Origin: Hybos culiciformis
Lineage: Eukaryota > Arthropoda > Insecta > Diptera > Hybotidae
DNA: 64,000 bases
Assembly (NCBI GenBank): GCA_964007475.1
Contig: OZ023275.1
Span: 22,030,744 to 22,094,743 of the forward strand
Reading direction: 5' to 3'
Position 1 is the stretch's first letter, and each line of letters begins with the position of its first letter. The position numbers and the translations under genes are program-made. Positions 52,701 to 64,000 of the stretch are shown in pieces. Below the pieces are notes generated by a model. It saw only the letters and a list, made by a program, of their open reading frames with translations, was not told where the DNA came from and did not search any database.

Positions 52701-55700
52701 TTTAAATACACTCATATAGTTATGCAAAAAGAAATGAATTACATATTAATATAAAAAGTTGACCAATTTATTGCAAATATTTGATTTTGTTGAAAACAAA
52801 AGTTTATTAGTGGTATGTACACTACTCAAAGTAGCAAGCGTTCACTTTCGACTTATATAGTTTGATATCTAATATCTCCAATATGACTTATGATTGCACA
52901 AAATAGAGTCATCATAACTGACAGACAAATATAACAGACATAATAACTCGAATTTTATTTCTTAGTCCCTAGAAGACCCTCAAATTAATTATTACTGAAA
53001 AACGAAATTGCTTCCAGGTTTATAAAAATGTACAATATTAAAATAGTTAAAATGGATAAAAAATGTCCAGTCCACAATCATTTGTCATTAGAAATTTTTT
53101 TTTTTTTTTTTTTTCAAATTAAATGTTTCACATAAAAATTCTATAATAATTTTATTTTTATTCTACAAAATTCTACTTAATAATTTAAAATCATTTAAAT
53201 GAGCTCATACAAAAAAAAAAAATAATAAACACAGTCCGTACTGGCAGGCAAGATTTTTACAGGACAATGAAAATGTTATTAAAAACAAAAAATAAAATAA
53301 AAAATAAAATAAAAATAATAAAAACTATATCAAAAATAATGTCATTATTATATATAATGGAAAAAGAATAAAAATTTGACACAAAAATAAAATATATATT
53401 ATATACATATATTTTTTTTATTATTATATAAAAAATTTAAATAAATAATTCTTTTAGTGTTTATTAATTTAATTAAAATTGAATTGAATGGCTATTAAGG
53501 GACCTTGTACACTTTTTATAAATATATTATATATACATTTTTTTTAAACTGAAAAAATAAATTTATTATTTATTTTTAAATATGCGTTAAAATTATAATA
53601 CTCTTTTAATGAAATGAAAAAAGAAAAAAGTACCTAGATAAAGTTTCGAACAAAATAGAGGATGGGCAATATAATGAAAGTGGTAAAATATAATATATTT
53701 TGCAAAAACTTAATTTGAAAATTTAATATGAATAAAATCGAAAAAGATATTGAATTTTGCGCCCTAAAAGTGCGTTCCTTAATCAAAATATTCTTCTTAA
53801 GATTATTTTATATTTTGCATAACATCCTTCAGAATTTTTTTTTTCTTTAATTTTCCTTCGTTTTTGTAGGTTTTGCAATGGGAATTTTTCGGGACACAGA
53901 AGAAAAAAATAAAAAGAGTTAATACCAAAATACACCTGAGCAATTATAAAACAAAAAAAAATTGGAAGGAATAATATAAAAGACGGATGTTGACCCAAAA
54001 CAAACTTTAACATAATAATACCTTCAATTAAAATAAATAGAGAGACAAAAAGAAAAACATTTATACAAGTTATTTGTTTTAAAAAAAAAGTTGGAAAATT
54101 CCAAATTTCACAGAATTTATATATTTCTATTAAAATAATAAATAAATAAAACGGAAGAGCAGCGAAAATAATCTTCTAAAGACTTATATAACAAATTTGG
54201 AATAATAAATTAAATAATGTAAGAAATTATGGTGTGAATATAGTGTGAATCTATTTACGTTTAAAATAAAAATGAGTATTAAACATATATATACCTACCT
54301 GACATTTTAGGTAATGCTCAACAAGTAGTGAAAAATAAAAGTTTTCGTTAAATTATTAGAAAATTAGAAATTATCGCATTGATAAGAATTAAATTGTATT
54401 TAATTTATCTGTTGGTATATCTTTTAATTAATAGTGGGTTGTATTTCATTTTTTTGTCCAAAATTTTGTTAAGTTTTTTTAAATTTTATTATATTTATTA
54501 ACTCATTTAGAAGGACGCTTGATTCAACTTTTTTGTCATTAATAAAAAGAAAATATTTTATGTTAAGAACTGCGAACAAGGAATTATTTTCTATGATGTC
54601 AGTTTTTAAATGAACATTTGCAGAGATTTCCGCAATGTTTGATTTCATAGTCAAAATTTTCCCATATTCGCTTATCCTGATCAGAAAAATCATTTTAATA
54701 CAATACTGAAGAGATATACGCATATACTCAAAATTACTACGAAATATTGTATTTATACAATTTGTATTATTTTTAATAGAATGTATTACCTATTGATGGC
54801 AGGATGTTTACAAACTGCTTTTATCTTTTTCCTACTAAATATCAATACTCACTTTTGAAACGTCTACAGAAGCACTAATTTATGTCGTTAATGAGATTTT
54901 AATTTGTAATATTAATTTATTTGATAAGATTGTGTAAAATTTTCTACGAATTTTCTGAACGATTTAAAAAAAATAAGTAAAGTTTTCTTGAAATCTATTT
55001 TAAAATTGTTTCCACGAAAATAAAAATCTTCATATTTCTTTCTCTAAATCTTACTTTGTTCATGATGAGACAAATAATTTTTCATACATTAAAATTAATT
55101 TTATTTCTTTTTCTGGTTTTGAAATATAATTAATTCAAAACGTATCTTGAGTAAAAAATATTGCTTATTTATTTCCCAGTTCGTAAAACTAATATATGTA
55201 CAATTCGTTATAAAAAAAAATAAAAAATGCCTTCCGTGAAATAATTGACCCGCATATATTTTGTAGCTTCGAGTGTGCTGTTCGATCCAATTTCCAATCA
55301 TTAAACTTTTATTACCAAATTATTTTTATAATTTAAGATACTTATACAAATGAAACTACTTAATATTTATTTTTATACCATTTATATTTCAATTTCGAAA
55401 AAGTAATTTTGAACTACAATTTTGAAGAAATCTTTTAAGACCATTTATTTCTGTACATAATTATTTTTATTTCTAAATATATAGTATTTTCAAATTAACT
55501 TTATGTGTCCTTAAAATATTAAAAAAAAAAATTTTTTAGGTTGATACCAAATCAGCACTACCATATCAAAAAAAAATTAATTTTTAAAATTCTTATATCT
55601 TGTCTTGATGTCTTCACTTCCGGCTATATACATTGTATGTATATAGTACATATTAAAATTTATACATATATACATGTATTAAAATTTATATTTCAACTAA

Positions 55701-58700
55701 AATAGACAAGTCATTTTTGTGTTCATATGTGGATTGGTAACCAAAAAAAAAAAAAACTGAAAAAAATTTCATTCAATTTTTCATTAAAAAGAGCAAAAAA
55801 TATAAAAAAAAATTAAAAGAAAAAATTGGTTTCTGTTAAGAGGTGATTTCAAAGTATTTTTGTATTTTACGAGAAATTAAAATATTCACAAAGTATACAG
55901 TAGCCAGCAATAAGTATTAAGAATCTTATTTTCCAAATGTTGATAGCATACGAATAGAAGACGTAAACAAAATAATTACTACTACATATATAATAGAATA
56001 TTTATTATGTATGATATTGATAGACTACTATCATTATAAATTCCTTTAGCCTCATTGGCTGAAATTTCGATGAGCTATTCGGCAGAACTTCGCATCCATC
56101 TGTTTCATGACTTTTAAAGAGTATTGCAAATTTTTATCTCTTCAGCAGTAGCTTACATCTGTTTTTTAAGTCTAACCGGTTAGTCATAAACCATTTTCGA
56201 CTGTGGAAGAATCAAAACTTAGTTTATGGGTATAGGCATTTTGTCGTACTAGTGATATTCGTACTTCTACCATCCAGTTTTTAAGCTGTATTTAATTATA
56301 ATTTATTTTGCTCTAGTATTAAATTTTCTTTATTTTTATCAACCCATGTTGAAAATTTTTTAAGCTTATAATTGTTCAAATTAGACCAATTTAAAATATC
56401 ATCAGCCTTTCATTATTGATGAATTCGTACATTAAATGAAACCTCCCGAATTATGAAAAAAAAAACAATAAACTAAGTCTTTTATAAGGAATTATTCATC
56501 CCTACAATTTTATATTTCATATTTCTTTATTCTAAAATTGAAATAAATTAAGAATTTCCCTCTTAATAACAATAAATGGGAAAATGTTTCCTTTTATATA
56601 TAATTTTTTTTTCAACTTTAAGTCATTAAAAAAAATTGTCACAGTAAATTGTCACAAGTCATCCAAATCTATTATGGTGCTTATTTTTTTTTTTTTTGTT
56701 TTGTGAAATATTTTTAAAAATTAGAAAACTGTTTTTATACTTCTGCTCTTTTTTTTTCTCTTCGTACTTTTTTTTTTAACTAATTTTTATTTTTTTTAAA
56801 TGTTTTGTGGTCATCCGCAACAGATGGACACCAACAACATTATTAATTTTCCTACTGTTTTTTTCTATTTTTTTTTTTTTTTTTTTTATTATTATTTCAA
56901 TTTTCAAGAAAATAATTTATTTTTATGGAGTTCTGTTTATCCGTCATATATAAATATTGTATGTACCTATACGGTTATAAAAAGGCGCAAAAACAAAATA
57001 CGAGAAAAAAAAGAAACATAATGTAAATAAAAATAATTATCTAATCATAAATACAAATTAAGATCAAAAAAATAAAAACACAATTATTTATTAGAAAAAA
57101 AAAAATTAAAATTAATTTTTCTGGATTGGGGGAGAAAAGCTGAAGCACCATATATGAAAATTGTAGGTTTATCATAAAACAAAAAATTATCCGTATAAAA
57201 GGGAACAACTTTTAATAAATTAAATAAATCATGTTTTAATAGGTTATTAAGATAATAAAATTAAGAGTTAATTTCTTTGACAATATATATAAATATGTAT
57301 TTTTATTTTGCCTAAACATTCTTTTCACATATAATAGTATATTATTTTTCTTTTCATGTATGTTATGTGTAGATCAAAGATATAAACTATATTTTTATAA
57401 TATACGATATTTGGAATAATAAAATAATTTTGCGATTAAAATCTAAAACATATAGAAGAAATAAAGTTCTCTTAGTTCTTGCCGATATAAAGGCATTGTA
57501 GATTTTATCAATTTTATACCACTACTATTGTGTATTAATAGTCTATGAGCCTTATGTGAGTTATTTTTTTTTTGTTGTTGTTTATTTCTATTTTTGGAAA
57601 ATTTCACTGTTGAATGTGTAATCAAAAATCTGTGAAAAATTATTATAATGAGAGTTAACTTGTTTACTATTTACTTAACTATTATTTATAAATGTAAGCT
57701 TTTCAATTTATTATCGTTATACTTGAAATTATTGAAAAAATAATGAAATTGAACAAAACAATAATTGAACATTCCAAATTTTTTGTTTTCACGAAATTTC
57801 TAATTTTTATCCAGTTTGTGGACAGAATAATATACAGGTACATAAATTATAAAATAAGGTTTAGTAAAATTAACGCAAGCCAATACTTTTCAGACACTAT
57901 GAATTCAACTGGGTCCTGGCACTGACACTAGTATATTAAGGCTTTTGTTTTATGTATTTGGAAATTACTAACTTAAGCTCAATGAAGAGGTTCTTGATTA
58001 TGTTTTCTTAAGATCCGTATTTTTTTATGTTACCAAAGTTACAAAATTCTAATAATTCATTGCTCAGTTTTTAAATAAAACAACAAGCAAGAGACATTCA
58101 AATGTCTTCCTCATCTAAACATTGCAACGTTTTTTATATTAAATTATACATATTTTACATTTTTATTTAAATTTTCTTTTGACATGCGATATATTCTGTT
58201 TTGTTTTTTTCGTTTTTATTAAAATTTTAGACACATTGTTTTAAGTAAAAAGTAATTTTATTAAAAAAATAAAAAGACATATAATTAATTTTTTTTTTTT
58301 GTCCATTTACTTTCTTCCAACAATAAAATTTATTGTATCAAAATAAAAAATGACCCGCACTTTTTAACTTTACCGAATAACCTTATTATTACTATTATTA
58401 TTATTTTTCTTGCTATTATTATTTTTTTTATATAATTTACTCATTTAAAATTTGTACACAAAAATTAAAATTCCAATATAGTAGAAAATTTTCTGGTTTT
58501 CAATTATTCATATATATAAAAGAAATTTTTATAGTGGTTTCAATCTTATTTATACTTCCAAACATGGTCCAATTTTATTTTCTATTATAGAGAACTTTTG
58601 ATTTTAATATTTATTAACAAAATGTTATCCAAATGTTAGAATGATATTCTGTGTATAGTTATTATTTCAATAGAAAATTCAACAAAAAAGGACCATGTTT

Positions 58701-61700
58701 GTTATCTATGAAGTAAGGATGTGAACTCATCCATATGTTGCACAAAGAACAGAATATTTGATTTTGCGTTTTTAATTCTGGAAAAAGAAAATAGCTATAT
58801 AATCCATTGAACTAGTGCTAGATTAAAGTAAGTCTAACTATTATAAAAAAAATGTAGCTCTTACTATGTTACTATTGACTGTGCATACGACTGTAGCAAA
58901 ATTTCACAAACTTCATAAACTCAACTTATAATATATTTTTAATTAAAATTTTTTATAATATTAATCAAAAAATTTGTTATATCATTTGCAGCTTTTTTTT
59001 TATGATAAAATTTAATACATATTTTTCATTACAATTTTCTAAAAAACTATAAGAAAATATTTTGATTTTGAAAATAATACTTGAGTTATGTTTTTTTTTA
59101 TTTTATTAAGCGTCAATAGCGTTCTTTACTTGCAACAAGAACCTTTTCTATTTGTTTAAGTTTTAATAAAATTATAAAATTATTAGTTTGGTTGAATGTT
59201 GCAAATACTTGTTTGAAAATATTATAGGAAAACAATCAATTAAAACTTTTATTCAAACACTCGCCAACCCCGATCTTAAGCCAGTTTAAATATATTTAAA
59301 AGCATAAGTTTTGCATCTGGAACTCATCTTCGGTACGAATCACATTTTTAAGTGAATTTTTATATTTGATTTTAATTTTAAAATATTCCCTTACTTTTTA
59401 ATTTTAAATGAATATTTGTTGAAATATTTTTTTTCTTATAATAATGTAATATTTTATATAAATTTTCATATAATATTTATAATAAATGGGGAAAAACTTT
59501 TTTTTACTTAAATCCCAGTACAGGAAATAAATTACATTAAATGGTATTTTCAGACCCAGATTTAATCAAATTTAGTTAAAAGTAACAATTTTCGGCATTT
59601 TTTTTTTTTTTCTTTAAACAAACAACTAAATTTATTAAATATAAAATTTTTGATTCATATCTCATGATAATATGTAAGTGATAATTATTTTTTTTTATGT
59701 TTTAAGTGAAAAAAAAAAATGATGAAGTAAACACGAAACTCAACCCCACGTTTAATTGCATGATAAAGATTTTGTATATATTTTTTGTATATATAACGTG
59801 TAGTACACTCTTATGTATGCTTTTCATAATTAAAATGTTTTTAAGGAAATAGTTTTAATGAGTTCAAAATGTTTGTCTTTAAATTTACTAGAAATTTGGA
59901 TAATTCATATATAGTCAGATAATCTACAATTTTTGGATTTGTATAAGTTTATTTTATATAATAAAAGTAATGCTTATACGATTTTTAATTTATAATGTAG
60001 GTGATTTTTTTCGTAGAATTAAATCTATATATTTGTTATTTATTTAAAAGTCCAAAATTAAATCCAGAGAATATTAATAATATTAATTATACAATAAAAG
60101 CTTGAAGATAATTGAAGATTTATCGGAGGATTTTACTAAATCAAGTTTAGATAACTCTCCTGCTTGAATATAGATAAGTATTGCTTTCAGGTGTTTTATA
60201 GCCGTTTAAAATTTGATATATATATATATGATAAAATTCGTAAATAATATTTTTATAAATCAAAAAATTTGAATAGAGCCTCATACAATTTCTAAACAAA
60301 ATTAATATAATTCGGTTTATAGATGCTTTGATCACATAGTTTCACATAGCTTCTTCTGTTAAGTAAATGAACAACAGAACTATGTTTACTGCATATTAAT
60401 TTTATAACAAAATATTCTTTAATTATTAAGTTTTTATTATCAGAAAAAGGTTGAAGTAAAGATAAATGTTTTCAAAAATTTTTCATTGACAAACAATTTG
60501 AAAGGAAATTATTCTTCAAATTAATTGTTTTTGATGATTCTTACTGATGATTTTAAGTGAGTTGATGAACAAATGATGCGTAAGTTCTTTAGTTTGTAAT
60601 TGGTTAGTAACCACTTTTTTTTCTAACTTAATAATTTTTAGTTACAGGGAAATTTATGTTGAAACTTCTTGTTACAAATTTTTTTAATTAATAAGAAAAT
60701 TTAGAAACCTTAATTTCCCATTACGGTCGGATGTGAAATATTCATAAAAAATTCTCTGAAAGTATGTTCTGTCCTTTTAAATTTATGATTCGTTATTCTG
60801 AAAATTAGTAAAAGATTGTCTTTTCTTATGAAATGTCAATACAATTTTTTTTTGCTCTTGAACATTTTTCCTAATTCGATTACTTTGTATAAAAATAGTA
60901 ACATTCTAATTCAGGCACGTTCAGGCCATCATTAAACATTTTGAATTGTACTTTTTTTTTTTTGAATCAACATAATTAAAAAGTAGATTTTATTTACCAT
61001 AAATATAATTTAGAAATTAATTGTTATAAAAATAAGTCATATATAAGAAATATACCTATTTATTTATTAGTAAATGTGACGAAGTATATATTTAAAAAAA
61101 AAACCAAATACATCAAGAAATATCAATATTATGAATCCTTGAGAATTAAATTTAATATAAATAATTTCCTGAAACTTTTTTGACAAAAAGTAATTAAATT
61201 GTTTCCAAACATGAAATTTAATAATAAAATCAATACAAAATATATTTTTTAAATGTTATAATTATTATTTAACTTTAATGAACAACGTTAGAATATAGCA
61301 TAAGAACATGTATTATAGATACATGTACACTTGAGAAAGGTCTTTGATAAATTTTGTAAATCAAATAAATATATGAATGCACACGAATATCTATCTGGTA
61401 ATAGGGGTCGTAAAAATCTCTACGAGCTCAAGTTTTTAATTACAAATATTTTATTTTAAAAATGAATATTTTTTTTAATTATTTCAATATGTATATGCCA
61501 CATAATATATTATATTTTATAGAAAAATCTGTATACCGAACTAATTTGAGATGTTGCCGTTTTATTATTATAAACTTATTGCATTAAAAATCAATATTTA
61601 CTTTGAGATTATTTCAAAACTTACAGTATATATATTAAATATTACCTACATATATCTTTATTATATGTATAATTTTGTTCATTTATTGTACGAATGTTTC

Positions 61701-64000
61701 TATCACATCTCCAAATTTTAAATTGAATATACTTATTAACAAACAAAAAACTTTATCCAACAAAAATTTAAAATTGTAATGTTTATATTTACATTACATC
61801 AAATTGTTCAGTTTATATACAATGAATAAAGTAAGTAAAATTTTTAGAAATTAAATATACCAAAACAAGACAATCTGAGCTACAAAATCATTGCTTCAAG
61901 CTTTAAGAGAGAAAAAAATTATGCACGGAAATTAATAATATATTTTCTATTAAACTTCATGACTGACAATAAAGTGATATAATAAAGAAACAGAACTTTA
62001 TTTTTCCCAAAAAAATATATATACATAAATATTATACATAGATATTTTTTTTTAGATTTAGTGAAATAAACATTTTATATATATGAACTTTAGTCATGTC
62101 TAATAAGTATAAAACGTTTAATTTAAATACATTTATACAAAAAAAAAAAAAAAGTTTATTTCAAATAATTTTATTTTATGTGCTCAAGTTTTTTGGGAAA
62201 TTTAATAAAGCAAACTTAATATTTATATTGCCCATATATTTTATTAAATTCTTTATATTGTTTGGCATTTCTAATAACTTTCATTCAATAATAATATAAC
62301 GTCAACATATTTATGTATGTACATGATTGTATATATGCTATATTCATTCACAACGTATTAAATATATATTTATGGATAATAAAAAATAACGTATAGAATA
62401 TAATAGTAATTTAGTAGAGATATAATTTTTATGTTTGGATGTATATGTAGGTAGATTTTTTATGTTATAAATATATGAATATCTACACAAATATTTGAAT
62501 TCCTGACACACAATTACATAGAATAAATTTTTGCTTTTAAATACCCGCAAGGGACTTTGGCCAAATAAAAAAGTTTTTCATTCTTTTTTGTATATTCTTG
62601 TAAAATTTACAATTTTTATTCTACATAAATACGTAGATTATATTATATGCTTATCTAATATTTATCTATCTACATACATACATGTATGCAAATAAATTAA
62701 GCTTTAATAATTTTATAAAATTTTATACTTAATTGGATTTCAAATCGATTGTTAAGAATTCTTTTTTAACTTTGATTTGAAATAGTAATTATTTTATTAG
62801 CAAAAAAAAAACTTTTTATTTAAGTTGCTTTTAAAATACTATATATTTATTTTCTATTCACAAAAAAAAAATGCATTTAAATTGAACATGCAATTATAAT
62901 TCCAAATGTCATTTAATTTAAAGTTAATTTACTAGAAAATTTATAAAAAATGTATTTTATTTTTTTTTTGTAAAAATTAAAAATATGTTATTAACTTATT
63001 TATAAATATTGTTTTAAAAAAAGGAGGTCAGGTAATCTATGCTATAATTCCAGTATAATTGAGTATTATGGAGTATTATGGAGATTTTAGCGATAAGTAA
63101 ATATTATAATTTTTATTTCGAATTTTCTGATTAATTTGTTTAGAAACCACTTTCAACACACTTTTTGAGTTTTTGGCTTACACAGTCGTGGTCATTTCTG
63201 TATCAAAATAATTTGTCTTGTGAAAGAGATTTCTTTAAACGTTTAGAAATGAGTGAAGTAAAACTTTGCGAAAAATTATGAGAATATATTTCTTCATAAA
63301 AACAGTTTTGAACTCTATCTGCGTAATATTTGTAAGTAAAATGGGTTTACTTAAAAAAAAAAAAAGAAAAAGATTTTTAATAATAATATAAAACAAATTT
63401 GTTTTTAAGGAAATTCAGGTGATTATAAAGGGCTATACATAAATTCGTAAAAATTAAGCCCACGAATTGTGAGCGCAGATACATGACAAACACACCAAAT
63501 GATTCTCCTATACAGATTAGGACTTTAAATTAGCATTTGTATTAAATAACCACTGAATCGACCTAGAATGTTATATTTTTCAAAATGTAAATGATTATTA
63601 TTATTATTCGATATTATTTCTAATATTTTACGCTAGTAGGTACCTAAAAAATATAAATGCTTATGTAAACATTCAAGGGGAAAACAAAAATCCTGTGAAA
63701 GTTTATATATGAAATACATATAGTATAAAACTGAAAGGATACTAATTTTGTTTAATACGAGAAAAGAATATCACGTAGTTTATACAAAAATATACTCTTT
63801 AATATAAAAATGTTTGCAATATATAGAATTTTTGCTGTTTTATTTTATTTTTTTTATTTTATTTTTTTTATTTTTTTTTCTATAGAAAGTTTGTATTCCC
63901 AATTGTGATTATATTTTTAATAGAATGAAACATGATGTTTATTTAAGAAAATATCAGAAAATTTTTGGTTTCTGGTTAGGGAAAAAACCAAAGCAAATAA
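46745..64000. other. AT-rich non-coding DNA, presumed intron or intergenic
   Basis: No gene, RNA gene or intact mobile element recognised in 17 kb. Reading frames of 60-85 codons are mostly A/T-run products. The one at 54469-54723 (minus) is compositionally more protein-like but unidentified. An AT-poor patch at about 56040-56280 (with CTCATTGGCTGAAATTTCGA and GTCTAACCGGTTAG) has no frame that I recognise. Short TA tracts occur near 52637-52654 and 60218-60229, and a duplicated TATTAAAATTTATA at about 55651-55690. Confidence 0.65.

Noticed and set aside
1..64000. Poly(A) runs as tails of SINEs or processed pseudogenes
   Set aside because: A and T runs are everywhere on both strands; none is preceded by a recognisable retrogene body with flanking target duplications.
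1..64000. tRNA, rRNA, known microRNA genes and CRISPR arrays
   Set aside because: I looked for B-box-like GGTTCGA, conserved rRNA blocks, well-known insect miRNA seeds with hairpins, and regularly spaced repeats. None was convincing.
1..64000. Mitochondrial or bacterial origin suggested by the high A+T
   Set aside because: No mitochondrial genes or tRNAs appear in 64 kb, no bacterial gene density, and there is a spliced exon and nuclear-type transposons.

Overview
The window is a very A+T-rich (about 80% by eye), gene-poor piece of a eukaryotic nuclear genome, most likely an insect and probably a fly (Diptera). The grounds are the pervasive A and T homopolymer runs, many AT microsatellites, stop codons every few dozen bases in all frames, an exon ending in a canonical splice donor, and eroded copies of hAT, mariner-like and foldback elements plus a repeat of a kind I associate with flies. 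I see no bacterial-type gene, operon, rRNA, tRNA or CRISPR array. The lineage is an inference; no single marker settles it.

The one convincing piece of cellular gene is a 152-base coding exon at 37621-37772 (+). It has an in-frame upstream stop, an ATG, about 40% G+C against about 20% around it, a proline-rich product with an SH3-ligand-like PPPLPRR motif, and an AG|GTAATT donor. I read it as the first coding exon of a gene whose next exon lies beyond the right edge. Everything from 37773 rightwards would then be intron (over 26 kb), and the left part would be 5' flank, 5' UTR intron or intergenic DNA. I cannot name the gene.

Layout: 1-17100 is AT-rich DNA with microsatellites, including a (TA)25 tract. 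17100-19720 has a paired POU/octamer motif and two relatively GC-rich dispersed-repeat remnants. 25214-26062 is a structurally complete but coding-dead 833-bp hAT element with a perfect 8-bp target duplication and a transposase C-terminal remnant. Near 29440-29830 is an AT-poor island that may be a decayed non-LTR retroelement ORF1. 31269-31355 has three consecutive hairpins. 37621-37772 is the exon. 40272-40459 is a probable mariner transposase remnant containing two copies of a DQLK-LV block. 43176-44378 is a foldback-type element with 49-bp inverted arms, followed by related repeat units to about 44740. The rest, including the final 17 kb, is simple AT-rich DNA with only short repeats and hairpins.

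Nearly all open reading frames of 60-135 codons look like by-products of A/T runs (strings of K, N, F, I, Y) and are not annotated as genes.
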